Origin: Xenopus tropicalis
Taxonomy: Eukaryota; Chordata; Amphibia; Anura; Pipidae
Reading direction: 5' to 3'
Length of the DNA stretch: 64,000 nucleotides
Assembly (NCBI RefSeq): GCF_000004195.4
Contig: NC_030678.2
Coordinates: forward strand, 32,216,201 to 32,280,200
In this document: one piece after another, positions 45,926-58,583 of the stretch
Numbering within the stretch: position 1 is the stretch's first letter
How the letters are laid out: the number at the start of each line of letters is the position of its first letter
Made by a program: the position numbers and the translations under genes
Notes under the pieces: generated by a model
Told to the model about the DNA's origin: nothing
The model's database searches: none
What the model saw: only the letters and a program-made list of their open reading frames with translations

Positions 45926-48900
45926 CACCTGAGCTGACGCAATGCCTCTGGGTATGAGAAGCTGATGCCAGTGAACAGGCTAATTCTCGGCCTACGTTTA
46001 TCCACAGGCCGAGAATCAGCCCAGTCTGCCATCAGCCTAAACAAAAGAAAAGACCTGTGCATTCAAATGCAAAAATGCACCATTTTAATGCTGAAATAAC
46101 ACAAATCTCATTACTAATCAGCCTTGTAATGTCAATTTCCTATTGGGTATACAGTGAAATCCCTTCCATATATAGTGAACAATAATTCTCCCCATTTTAC
46201 GTTGTTTTTTTCTGATCCCCTAAAACAACTTACTGTACTGTATATTATATATTGAAGTTGATCCCTAAGTGAGAAGAAAGATATTGGGAAGTTACCAGGA
46301 CCATTTCTGGAGGCACAGATCTTCCCTGTATTATGCTGTGGTGGTGATGGGCTGGAACAGAAGCCCAAAACCTATGGCGTACCATTTCTACTAAATGCAC
46401 TGATTTCATTTATCTATAAAGTGCCTAGAGGATGTGCAGAATGATTTGAACCAGCACTGTCTGAACAGGAATCTGTACATATGGCAATGCTTGAGTTCCA
46501 AAATCAGTGAGGAAGCAAACATAAACCCAAATCATGGCTGCCTAAAGTGAGTGTTTTATAAAATTGTAACATGACTAAAAGTTACAGAAAACCAGCAATC
46601 CATAGCACCCAATCAACCTTTAGGATGATGACAGGCAGGGTGTTTTGTCACCCCCACTAAATCTCCTCCAGCATGAGCAACAGAAGGAAGAATATCAACA
46701 GCAATCACAGGAAAGCACATATATATTCTGAATATTCAACAGACAGTTGTTTAAATGTTATATAGTAGCCACATTGATGACTAGTAGGATTGCTATGGGT
46801 TGGTTTAAGCCCCATATAGTTCTGAGTTTGTCTATTGCCTTGGTTTTGCTGAATACTCAACTCATGTGAGACCAGTTTAGCTACTAACTGGTTTCTATGG
46901 GTTACAGGATGGCGCCCATGATACAATATAACCTTAAATATGTCAATAGATTGTGTCACACCTAAAGAAGGAATTGGCACCCCAAGCATTAGCTTTCAAT
47001 TGGTGGCCACTTATTAAACACAGGCAAGTTGCCTTTATACCTTCCTTTGAAGTGATACCTTCATTAGCCTCTATTCATTTCAAAGTGATTGCTGAAAACT
47101 GTGAACTTGGACCCAAGGCTATGAAAAGCACAATGTAGTTCGTGTAAATAGGAGTGTGTGGGCCTGTATTAACTGTTTTAAGTTGATGACAACATACAGA
47201 CTGTATATTTACATTTTACATTTTTCCGGGTGACCAGAAAAATATTGTGTAAAATGAGGGAAAACTTAAAATCAGGGTAAGTAAAATTGAGGTTTACTGT
47301 ATTCAGAAAAAAAAAAAAAAAGTACATCATCATCATATGACATTCCAAGTTTCCATCCTGAAATTTTCCATAAAGGAAAAGGACAGCAACAGAAAGACAT
47401 ATATTAAATAATGTAATAATTGACAGTGCAAAGACATTAAACTGTCATCTCAGAAATTAAACAGAAGTAGAGTGTTATGTTTCAAAAAGCATGTAGTCCC
47501 AAATGGTTGTATTCTTATGGGCCCAGTCGAAGGCTACATAAATTTGAAATAAATATAGCATGCTTGGAATGTTGATAAGATAGTGACAGCTTTTACAGTC
47601 TTCTTACATTAATGGAACATATACACACACATTTGGATCTGGCATTCCAAACCTTTGGCATGCCAGCCAGTAGCAGTTCTATGAGCATGTATGGATTGGC
47701 ATATACAGGATATAAAAATAATGAGAGACAGCCTGCAATAAACAGAGGTTTCTATAGAAAGTGTATTTAGTTTTTTTAAACAATTCATTTTCCATGATCA
47801 TAACGACAGGGCGGTACTCGGAAAAGAAAATTACTATCAACTGGTGTTCAGAGGAGTGTTTTCCAAATTAGACTTCCAAGTAAATTGATGGTTAAAAGAC
47901 AGGCTATGCAATAAATAGCAAACAAATGCATTATTTCTGTCAAAGTAAAACAGAATGTTCCACTTTTGATCAAAAAAAGAAAAAATACTTTTAGCATTCA
48001 TTAAAAGGAAACAAATATGTTTTTCTGTTGTCAATTGTTTTTTTACCTCTCCTCATTGTATTGGCATTAAACAGTACCTACAAGCCCAAATTGCTTCATC
48101 CAATGGAGCTGCAGACAGAAATAACTGCTCTTCAGATGAGAAAAAAATTAAACTTGACAGTGACGTCAGGCCAACTTTTGCCTGGCGCTAGTGCTAGGTG
48201 TGGTGCCCTGCTATGCACGGCAAATAGAGGATTTGCACATGGGCATTTCAAAGAACTGGCCCATTCTATGGCACTCATGTTGGTTTGGGCACTCATGTAG
48301 AGTTGCCACCGACTGTTAAACTTTTAACCACCAGGAACGTCTGGGCATAAGGGTGTGAACAAAGGGGTGCTGTGATGAAGTGACAGGGGTGGAGCAATGA
48401 CTTAATGGTGGTGGGGGGGTCAAAGGCTAATCTTTGATGGATTAAGAAACAGAAGAGGTGAGATTGGGATGGATAGGGGCTTAAATTGGAGTGGCTTGGG
48501 GCCACAAGAAAAGGGTAAATTTGCTATACCACCCTGGCTTTGGCAGGTGTTTTACCTGGCCGGGTGGAAACCCTACCTTCATAGGATATGTGCATGCACA
48601 AGGCAAGAATTACTAGTGCAATTATGTCCCATTGTACACTGCTGTATCTTACTATGCTTAAACTGATTTATAGCCTACATACTAAGGTAATGACAGACAG
48701 GCATTTCGTCCAATGCTTCCACCTAGCAGAAAATTAAAACAGTAGGGGATAAAACATCCCTCTCCATCTGTCACCACGTCTAATATATATTTAATTATAA
48801 CTTCCTGTCCCTGCACACATGGGATGAATTTAAACCCAAACATGCACACCTGAGAATTTAAGGCAAACTTCCCTTCCGTGTGCAATGACAGATAGATGTT

Positions 48901-48961
48901 TCTCAGCCAATGGAAATCCAACAAGGGGGGCATTTTCTTATAATACACAAGATGCTGTGAA
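45926..48961. other. Intron between the inverted hAT copies, nothing recognised
   Basis: This is most of the 4.1 kb spacer between the inverted hAT pair. ORFs of up to 94 codons outside the hAT show no motif. A 15-base A run lies near 47310. Confidence 0.55.
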
Positions 48962-49410
48962 TTAAAAGGGCTGTTCACCTTTGAATTAACTTTCAGTATG
49001 GTGTAGAGAGTGATATTTTGAGACAATTTTCAATTTATCTTCATTTTTTATTATTTGCATTTTTTTAACTATTTAGCTCAGCAGCCAGTTTGGAATTTCA
49101 GGATCTAATTTAACCTAGCAACCAGGCAGTGGTTTGAAAGAGAGACATGAATATGAATAGAGGAGGGCCTAAAGAGAAAGATACGTTATAGAAAGTGACA
49201 ATAAGAATATTATTGTAGCTTCACAGAGCAATAGTTTTTTTGGCTTCTGGGACCAGTGACCTCCATTTGAAAGCAGAAAAGAGTCAAAAGAGAAAGGCAA
49301 ATAATGAAAAAGCTACAACAAATAAAAAATGAAGACCAGTTGAAAAGTTGCAGGAATTGGGCATTCTATAACATACTAAAAATGAACCTGAAGGTGAACC
49401 ACCCCTTTAA
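48962..49410. mobile_element. T2/Kolobok-type MITE, complete
   Basis: TTAAAAGGGCTGTTCACC on the left and GGTGAACCACCCCTTTAA on the right, with TTAA at both boundaries. The interior has the usual GTTTGGAATTTCAGGATC and CTAGCAACCAGGCAG phrases. Confidence 0.85.
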
Positions 49411-49866
49411 GTGACACAAACCACTAAGCATTATTTATGATATATGTTACAGGATATTCACGTTTTTAATAAGACAAGACATACTTTGCATAAAACTCTG
49501 CGCTGGATTTCTGGGATACTTACGCTGCACATTTATTGTGAAACAAATTGACTTTTATCAATACATTATTTCAATGATGTATGCAAATAATTTGCTCTAA
49601 TCAATACAATGACAATAACCTAAATGAATGGCTATGCATTTAGATTACACAAATACATTTGTTGTGAAACACAATGGTGGGAAAAGGAAAACCTATAGTA
49701 GATGGAAGAACCTGAGATCTAAATACAAATCATCCCTTTCTGATTCCCCATAGGTCACCGCAAGAGAAGAAGCCAGAATGCTTCCAGCTGCAGCCACTAT
49801 TGATTGCTAGCTGTAACAAATAGCAATAAACAAAAAAGTATTGCAAGTTAGGGTAATAATTCATTG

Positions 49867-50978
49867 GTATGAAGAGGAACTAAAGCTTAACAAAGAAGCA
49901 GAATATAAATGTTGTACATTATGCTTGTGGTTGTGTACCAGCCCAAGGTCACCGCAGCCCTTTAGCAGGAAAGATCTGTACAGGTACCTCTAAAGATGCC
50001 CCCAGTAACTCCCCATCTTAGGGCTGGGCGATATACTGTTTAATACCGAATACCGGTGGTTTTTTTTTAAAAACTATATTCATTTTTCAGATACCGCAAT
50101 ACCGGGGTGTCAGGGTACTCACCCGTGCGGCCTGGTCTCGCGCGCCTCCTTGCGTGCGCACATACATGTCAAAGCGTGCACATCCGCGACGCGCTGACGG
50201 CGCCGGTTCTGCGCATGCGTGGGGGGTATTTAAAGCTATCAAACGCCTCCTCCTGTGCTATGTTGTCTGCGGCCTTGCCTGGGAAACTAAGCCTGCCTGA
50301 TTTACCTTACGACTTTCTCTTGCCGATCCTTCGCTTGCCTGACTCTGATTTTCAATACTGCAGTAATTATTCTCTAATTTATTAGGAAATGGGGTTAACA
50401 CCAAATCATGCATGGAAAAAAAAAATACCGTCAAATACTGTGACACCGATATAATTTTGAAAAATACCGTGATATAAATTTTTGGTCATACCGCCCAGCT
50501 CTACCCCATCTTCTTTTCTGCTAAATCACTGCACATGCTCTGTGCTGCCATCACTTACCTGAGCTTAGGGGCCCACTCACAATATGCTGTATATATAGAA
50601 TATAAATGTCATGATATAAGTCTGATTAGTAATTAATTCAGATTCACATTATATGGGAGCACAGACACCAGTGAATTTTACATTAGAATTTAATAATCAG
50701 CCCTGTAGCATCCACTCATTTGACAGGCAAACATCATTTCCTGCTTGATGGCTTGCAACAACCCCTAAGCTTAGCTTCTCAGCAGCTGCTCAGAACATAC
50801 TGAGCATGTGAGTGGCACTCCTAACAAAATCCAAGATGGTGAGCTCCTGTGAGAACTTTGAAGGCCGGGATCATTGCTGCTGTAGTGGTGCTGAACCTTT
50901 AGGCTGGCACATTAGGTTCAATATATATTTCTGGTTCAATATAGATTTCTTGTCATCTTCACTTTAGTTCTCCTTTAA
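49867..50978 (+). mobile_element. T2/Kolobok-type element interrupted by hAT copy 2
   Basis: Same family and orientation as 44508-45080. The left end is mutated (GAAGAGGAACTAAAGC), and the right end AGTTCTCCTTTAA is intact. The hAT at 50019-50503 splits it. Confidence 0.8.
50019..50503 (-). mobile_element. hAT-type non-autonomous element, copy 2
   Basis: Inverted relative to the copy at 45.4 kb. It is flanked by a perfect 8-base duplication, CCCCATCT (50011-50018 and 50504-50511). It sits inside a T2-type element; the paralogous T2 element at 44508-45080 has the same site unoccupied, with CCCCATCT once at 44645-44652. It is about 30 bases shorter than copy 1, mainly in the CpG-rich part. Confidence 0.93.
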
Positions 50979-52012
50979 GATTAAATGTATCCTTTCAGTA
51001 TGGTGCAGTTCCAAAAATAGTGACTGGCATCTTGCAGGAGCCCCTCTGGCAGTTATCAAAATCTGCAGATTGCCAGTCTAAGTCTGGGCTAATGATTGGG
51101 CTATGAGTGTAAAGACCATGTCTTAAATCTCTGGTCCAGTTCCTAGTGTTGTCAGCCATCTCCTGGTGTTGTAACATGGCTATTGCTCATTAGGCAATGC
51201 CCCTATTGCTTCCTGCTGTCCTTGTCTGTTGTGGTGACAGATGTGGCTTTCTTCCCCACCTATTTTCCAGTTACAGAACACACACATTTATTTCTAATGA
51301 CTAGAAGTGCTATTCCAAGATATGCAAATATGCAAAGGATGAATGCCAAGCACCAGCAATAAACAAGAAATTATGCTTTCTTATTGATAGTTAAGGAAAA
51401 GTAACATGAAGAATATTTGTTTCCTTTGTTTCATGTTCTATTAAAAAAAACAAAAAAAAACTATAATGCTGTACTGTAAAAAGGGGCTCAGAGTATGAGA
51501 AAAATGGAAATTGGGAAAATTCCAATTTAACAAATGGTATCTTTGACAGCAACAGATTTCCATTTCCCTCCGTGCTCAAAACCTTCCCTTTCCCATTAAA
51601 GAGAAAAACTATCATAAAGGCTGAAGGTCACAGGAGCAGATTAGAGTTCAACTGCATTACCTTAATGAGTCATCTGTAACAGCAAATGCTTCTCATCAGA
51701 AAGCTGACAGGTCTATAATGTATCCAAAACAAATGTTACGTTATGCTACATTATTTATGTTCTATCAGGTCTAATGTATATTGAAAACTGTGGCATGGAT
51801 CCCAATGCAGTGATGCCACTCGTGGCTACAAGATAGCATTGCCAGATATAGTGGATCGTTAGATTACTGGAAGATTGTGGACTGCGACTCCCAGCAGAGT
51901 AATGGGAATTCAGGGAGTTAGTTACATAAAGCTTAGAGAACACACTATATTAAAGCTCTCATATATGAATCCTTCTACAACACACAAGAGCCAAGCATTT
52001 CCTGTAAATTAT
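50979..52012. other. Intron, nothing recognised
   Basis: Only GACTGCGACTCCCAGCAGAG near 51880, a phrase common in frog MITE tails. Confidence 0.5.
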
Positions 52013-52990
52013 ATAGTGAATAAAGTACTCCCTATTGTAAAATATAAGGATATTATAAGTTACTGAGGCATTCCATGAACATATAAAGACATGAGGCCAA
52101 AGTCCGAGTATATTTATACAGGTCATGAAACTCTGAGGTGACTTCTAATATCCTCATATTTTTAAAAAATGGTTACTTTATTTATTATAATACAGAAGTT
52201 TCATTGAGCTGTGACAAAAATTACATAACTAAGCATTATAACTGATTAAAACACTAAGCACTGTTTATAAGGATATAATTTAATGGAATATTCATTGCTC
52301 TTCTGTACTTTATCCTTATGAACAGTGCTTAGTGATGTAATTTTAGTAACAAGACTACTTACACTTTTGTATTATAATAAAGAAACTCCTGCTGTTAAAA
52401 AATAAGGATATAAGTCACCAAGGTGTTCCATGATGATATAAAAGCACAAGGCCAAAGGCCGAGTAAATGTACTAGGGTCATGGTACTCCGGGTGGTACTT
52501 TATTCCCTATATCAGTGATCCCCAGTCAGGGGCTCTTATGCAAAATGTTGCTCACCAACCCCTTGGATGTTGCTTTCAGTGCCCCCAAACCAGGGAGTTA
52601 TTTTTGAAGATATACTACCAAATAAAGCCTCCTGTAAGCTGATAGTGTGCATAGAGGCTCCCTAATAGCCAATCTTAGCCCTTATTTGGCACCTCCATTA
52701 ACTTTTATGATGCTTGTGTTACTCTCCAAGTCTTTTTACATTTGACTGTGGCTCACAAGGTTGGGGATCCAACTATATGCACTATATAAATCATGCTGTG
52801 GTCATCAGTTATAATAGATATTTAGTGATGGAATTTTTATCACATGACTAACTAAAACTTTGTTTTATAATAATGTACCCCTGTTGAAAAATATGAGATA
52901 TCAGAAGTCACTTCGGAGTTCCATGACATTTAAATGGAACCCCTGTGACACAATAATATCCTTATATTTTGCAACAGGGGGTACTTGATT
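52013..52990. repeat. Palindromic interspersed repeat block, GAGTTCCATGACCAT family
   Basis: AAAGTACTCCCTATTGTAAAATATAAGGATATTATAAG is echoed in inverted form near 52140-52200 and again at 52370-52510 and 52870-52990. The block is interrupted by the hAT-type MITE at 52513-52772. No coding capacity. Confidence 0.6.
52513..52772 (+). mobile_element. hAT-type MITE, CAGTGATCCCCA ends
   Basis: CAGTGATCCCCAGTCAGG at the left and AAGGTTGGGGATCC at the right, inserted in the palindromic repeat of 52.0-53.0 kb. CTATAT on each side is the visible part of the duplication. Confidence 0.75.
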
Positions 52991-53990
52991 CACTGTATAA
53001 AAAACACAGATACCAGTAGGCATGATGTTAGGGAGATATTCACTAGCAATTTACATTATGACAAGCAAGTTAAATATGCCCCACTCACTTCTTTAGTCTC
53101 CCTCTGATGTGTTATAGAGTACTTTATATTCAAACTCTACCAGTACGTGGATCTGAGGGGACTGCAGTGCTGACAGCAAAGCCCTGGCAGAACTGCACTA
53201 CTCCCACAAGTAGTTTGCAGAAGCTAGTATGGCATTGTCTACTCATGCCTGGCAAGTATTAAGGAGAATGTGACTGTAGTAGGAAGAAAGGCAGTTTCTT
53301 AACTTCAAATTAATCTCTAGGCACTTAAGTTTATTTCTTATGCGACACATTCAATGCAATAAACTATATATAGCTGAGGCTGCTCCCTATTTTAAAAGAT
53401 AGATAGGTCATAGTCACTTTCTATCAATATACTGTAGCATTAGGCTTGATCGCCTTATATAGCTGTGTCAGAAGAAGGTAAAGCAAAATGTAAAACAAAA
53501 CCTGCTGCAATGCATTGCATAGAAATCGCTTCCTTCCATCATAAAAACACATGATCAGTCTGTTCCTATGGGAGCAGACAGAGCTATTTACAATAGCTAT
53601 ATTTCTGGAATGTAAAAGACAGCATTATACATATCATATGAACAGACCCATCTAACCCATGCTTGGATTATAAAGTAACACCATAATCAACACATGAAAG
53701 CATTTGTTTGTTGCAAAAACAGGAAAAGCAGTATAGCTCTTAGAAGAAAATGTATTTTAGTCTTTGTCCTTGCAGAGAGCAGTAGATTCTTGTTGTCATG
53801 AGATTGCTCACTCCTTCCTTGCCCCCTGGGCTTAAACAAAGCGCTCCAACCCTGCTTGGCTGGAATTTCAGAAACAGGATCAAAGCAATGGGCACATGGT
53901 GAAAACAATGATCCTTCATCTGAATAAGGAGGCTCAAAGGTGAAGAAGGTACTGCTGTATCCCATTGCCCCAGACCAGTAAATGTGGACA
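52991..53990. other. Intron, nothing recognised
   Basis: Overlapping minus-strand ORFs at 53687-53991 are in two frames and lack motifs. Confidence 0.55.
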
Positions 53991-54784
53991 TGGCAAGGTT
54001 TTTCTCCTTTAAATTAACTTTTAGTGTGATATAGAAAAAAATTACAACTGGTCTTCATTTTTTATTATTTGAGTTTTTTTTTTCATTTCTGTTATTTAGC
54101 TTTTCGCATAGCAGCTCCTCAGTTTGGAATTTCAGCAGCTATCTGCTGGGGTCCAGTTTAATGGGGTTGGTCACATTTAAGTTAACTTAAGGGTGTTATA
54201 GAATTGCCAATTGTAACCAATGTTTTAATTGGAATTCATTATTTAGAGTTTTTTAATTATTTACCTTATTTTTCTAAAAATTTCAAATGACCCCATTAGA
54301 CAAAAAACTATTTCCCTGTGAGGCTATAACTGGGTTCAAACTGGAAAGTTGTTTAACAAAAAGGAAAATAATTTAAAAACTATAAATAATAAAAAAGTAA
54401 GTGTATTTCTAAAGTGCCTTAGAATATTACTCTCTATATCTTACTAAACTTTGGTGAGTGGTGAACAACCCTGTTAACCTAGCAACCAGACAGAAGTTTA
54501 AAAGAAAGACAGCAATAAAAATAGGAGAAGGCCTAAACAGAAATATAAGTAAGAAAAAGTAATAACAACAGCAATAAAATTGTGGCCTCACAGAGCAATA
54601 GGTTTTGTGGCTGCTGGAGTCAGTCACCCCCCCCCCCCCCCCCCCCATTTAAAGGCTGAAGAGTGTCGGAAGAGAAAGTCAAATATTTTAAAAAATAAAA
54701 AATTAAGACTAATTTAAAAGTTGCTATGAATAGACAATTCTAAAACATAGTAAGAGTTAACCTAAAGGTGAACTACCCCTTTAA
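53991..54784. mobile_element. T2-type MITE containing a second T2-type MITE
   Basis: Outer element: mutated left end (AAGGTTTTTCTCCTTTAAATTAAC) and right end AAGGTGAACTACCCCTTTAA. A second element occupies 54158-54477 (next entry). Removing it rejoins GGTCCAGTTTAA with CCTAGCAACCAG, the normal continuity of the family. A run of 20 C lies at 54627-54646. Confidence 0.75.
54158..54477. mobile_element. Inner T2-type MITE inserted at TTAA
   Basis: Begins TTAATGGGGTTGGTCACATTTAA and ends GGTGAACAACCCTGTTAA. The TTAA at each end is the target duplication within the outer copy. Confidence 0.75.
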
Positions 54785-54926
54785 TAAGAGTGTATCGCAT
54801 GCTATGGTTAATGTGCTGAACACAGGGCTCTGTAATTAGCAGTTTTCATACAACAGGCAAATATTACAGGGTGGCAAATATCTAGTCATATACGGAAGGC
54901 TATCTGCTCTGGGATCAAGCAATGCA

Positions 54927-55390
54927 CAGGTACAGGATCTATTACACAGAATGCTTGGGACCTAGGGTCTTCCAGATAAGTAGTTAAGTGCACGTTTGCA
55001 ATAAACTTGCAAGGGCTTACCCTGCCTATAATTGCTTTGGAGTGCCAGTGCTTGCTCTTTTTCAGACTATTTGGGAGGGTGTTGATCCCTCCAGCATCTG
55101 TGCACCAAGCTTCACTGTTTGGAGAGCCAGGGTGTGCGGGTAAGAGTTTTCTTTCTTCCAGATAAGAAGTCTGTCCATAATTTGTATCTCCATACCTTGA
55201 GGCTACTAAAACGCATTTAAACAATAAATCCAATAGCGCTTTTCACCAGTATGGATTAATGTAGTTTATTTGGGATCAAGTGCATGTTACTGTTTTAAAA
55301 CTTTCAAATTTAGCATCATTTGCTTAAAATTGACTCTATGAGTGACAGCCTTCACATAATTCAGAGCTTTCTAAGGGATTCCATGCCCAT
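54927..55390 (+). mobile_element. TA-flanked-type MITE split by a retroposed insert
   Basis: Left end CACAGGTACAGGATCTATTACAC, a 173-base insert at 54981-55153 with 13-base duplication, then the family interior (TTTGTATCTCCATACCTTGAGG) and a worn right end near 55390. Confidence 0.65.
54981..55153. mobile_element. Short retroposed insert with 13-bp target duplication
   Basis: TCTTCCAGATAAG occurs at 54968-54980 and again at 55154-55166, bracketing 173 bases foreign to the surrounding TA-flanked MITE. On the minus strand it carries GAAAAAGAGCAAGCACTGGCACTCC and a later TTTATTGCAA, resembling the pieces next to the hammerhead palindromes, but no CUGAUGA core. It is probably a truncated piece of the same Penelope-like group; a SINE or LINE end is the alternative. 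Confidence 0.5.
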
Positions 55391-57819
55391 AAACTATTTC
55401 AGGTGCCAACCAGAAGTGTAGCAGTACAATGGCATTTTCAGCCAGCATACCAAAAAACAGCACATAGAACTAAACCTACACACAGTGCAAGCAACTGACA
55501 TTTACACAGCTGGTTGCAAGGAGAGGCCATAAGTACAATGGAGGAGATTCCTATTCACTTTAAAGTCAACAGGGATTATGACACATAAAAGTTAATATAG
55601 AGACAAAATACAGAAGCAAACCTTATTTTAACACAAATTTCTACTGGGAGCCACAAGCCACATAAAGACATTAGGGCTAAAACACAAGGTCTCCATGAAG
55701 CCGACTACAGCCTGGTTTCTTTCTGTTTTTATGGGGCAAATCTTTACACAAGAAGAACACAAGAATTAGCTTAGTAAAAAAATAAACCTTTTACAAGCAA
55801 CTAGAAACAGTTTATGTCTTCTAGCCCTTAGGCTTGATTTAATGCAACTTCCTTCTGTGGCCAAAAAGGTGCATGGCTGGCCTTTAGGGTGTTTGACCTC
55901 TGCAGCTGCATACGAAACCAGAAGTATTGAGAGTGCGCCAGACTGACCATTATCCTTCTAAATAAACAGCTGTTTACAAATAAAAAGTAAAACCTACATA
56001 GTAACAAAATAGTAATTTAGGTTGAAAAAAAAGACATCCACCGAGTTCAAACTTTTAAGATCAAAACATTAAACAAAATAAACCTTTGGAAGATTCTCAG
56101 CAAATCATGTGAGTTCCATTCTTCTGCATTGTTTATGTCGTTTTTCAGTCTGGGCACCCAGGTAAAACTACTGTTTATGGTGTGCAGTTACGTTTTGCTA
56201 TATTACAGTTCCTTATAAGAAGCTATCTAATGTATCTGTTTTTTTTCAGTATACACTGGAAAGTACACTATAGTAGGTAACTATCAAGCAGACGGTAGAT
56301 AAAGGAATGACTGTAGCTTGTTCATGGCCAGCCACCAGGTCCAATCTGTAAATTCTGGCAAATGCGAGAGGGGCTACAGTAAGATGCTATGCACTGTTAC
56401 TATTTCCTGGGGGGCTATTTAGGCCAGGGCCTATTTTATATCCCAGTGGCAGCCACTGCATGTTTTTGTACAGGGCGCTATTTACCCAAAGGCTTAACGG
56501 ACCAACAACAGATAGGCTATATTTATAATGGTTTTAACAGGTTGTATCAGTTATTTGGTTGTTCTTTGCATGTTATTTTGTATGTATAATATATAAACCT
56601 TTTATTGTACAGTACTGTGGGATATATAGGCTCTTTATAAATATGTCAATAATAATAATAATAATGCATTAGCCATTATAACTGAAGGAATACCATAAAA
56701 TAAATAAGGTGGTTGAATGCACAAAATGTAAAACTTCACTACCGTGATACATGTTTCCTGGTGTCCATGCTTGTCCATCTTAATAGGCATGAATCAATCA
56801 CCTAGAATGAATGGCTTGTTCTGCAGCTAATATGATAGCAGAAATAGCATTGCATAGAAGCCTAGAGGCAACCTTAATACCAACACCCTTACTGAGGCTG
56901 CTTAGAAATGCAATTTCAGATCAGGTGGGTAACACCTGAAACCATCCATACTGTTTGTCTATAACTTTAATAGAAACTGCCTGTCACAGGTGGTGGTTCT
57001 TTGCCTGAAGATGCTCTAATGTGTAGTTGGGGGCAAAAAACATCTTTAGAAGTGGTGACAGGCTGCTTCCACTGAAGTCACAAAAAGAAAGCATAGGCAG
57101 TATCAGGCATTTCTCCATTAGCTGGGAAATGGTCCATGCTCCACATGAAGCTTCATTTAAGCAAAGAGACAAAAAAAGTTGAATATCTCCATGTGACATG
57201 CAGCAAATGGATAGGACCTCTCAAAACAATTTGCTTTAAAGGGGATATTATATAATATATATATATATATATACACACTACAGCAAAATGGTAAAATTAA
57301 CACTGTTGCTCAATCAAAACTAAAAAACCCTTTAAAATATTATCAATGGTTAAAGCATGCTGGAAGCTGTAGTACAAAAACCTAGTGGTTGTATATGTAT
57401 GATAACTGGCATAGTGCTGATAAGCAGCATTCTCGTTGGCCAATAACCTTGCTTCTTTAAATAATGTATTTATCAACTATGTTAGAGACCTACAGGGTAG
57501 TGTATGGCTAGTTTTGTGGAGGGTTTTAAAACCCTCTAATTTTTTTTTTTTAACTTGATGCAGGCATTAATTCAGCAAGTTATATCTTATATATAAAAGT
57601 GAATATTACTGACAATATCAAAAGGATGGAGACGAGAGAAATATAAGATGATGACAAGCAAAAGCGTGTAATACAAGGATTTTCGCCCATAGTTCCCCAT
57701 GCTGTTTGGTGTTTTAATTTCCTCTACTAATGTGAACTCTAATAAAGTAAATTGTAAAATTTGATGCATAACTAGTTCTAAATCAAATTATCAGGTCAGA
57801 AATTTAATTCATCAATTTA
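55391..57819. other. Intron, mostly unrecognised
   Basis: Contains the small repeat at 56330-56465, (AAT)n near 56649 and a short (TA)n/CA run near 57252-57278. Nothing else stands out. Confidence 0.55.
56330..56465. repeat. Interspersed repeat shared with 13.9 kb
   Basis: CAAATGCGAGAGGGGCTACAGTAAGATGCTATGCACTGTTACTATTTCCTGGGGGGCTATTTAGGCC parallels 13.87-13.98 kb. No termini found. Confidence 0.5.
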
Positions 57820-58122
57820 AGGTGGTCATACAGGGACAGATAAAAGCTGCGGATGGACCTTGTTAGCAGCTTATGGGCTGTGTATGGGGCACTGCAAAGG
57901 GCCCGCCCGACCAATATCTGGCCAAAATTAGTCTAGATGTCTATTGGGCAGTTTTAAAAATCCTGTTGGGGCAAGGAACACATCAGCTTGTTGATTCGGT
58001 CCTCGCCTTGACAGCCTGGGAGCCAAACGATTGGCTCAATCCAATACTGCCCACATCAAGGTGGGCATATCAGGGTATGATCTGCTCATTTGGCAACCTC
58101 GCCAAACTGGGGGATCTTTTAG
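57820..58122. mobile_element. Harbinger-like MITE, right end worn
   Basis: TTA, then AGGTGGTCATACAGGGACAG, interior GCCCGACCAATATCTGGCC and GGCAACCTCGCCAAACTGG. The plus-strand ORF here is not a gene. Confidence 0.6.
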
Positions 58123-58583
58123 TGTTCCCCTGAGAAAAAATTGTTACGAAACGCTGGCATAAGCAGCTTTTTTGTTTTTGGTAATTGCATATGAACAAAC
58201 CGAAAAACTGCACTAGCGGAGTAAACAAAATGTGCTAATAAATTGCTAATGGTTATTAGACCAGAGCATAGCTTCAAAAACCCCACCTTTGCTGCTGTTC
58301 AACTCACTGTTTTTATTGTTCCACCTATAACCTACTTTATAGGCGTGCCAGAGTCACACCGTTAGACACTAAACAAGAACAGAACAAGGGAGCTGGGTAT
58401 CATTATGTACATGGAAGGCAAGCATTGTACATTGTAATTAAGATATAAGGTGTCAGTGTTACAGAAAAACATTTCCTAGGCAAGGAATCTGCTCAAATAA
58501 CTGACGGCGGCCAAATAGCCCCCAGCAACACAAACCTGTTAATAACTGGATGCATATGTACATCTCTAAGCTTTTTCTAGATA

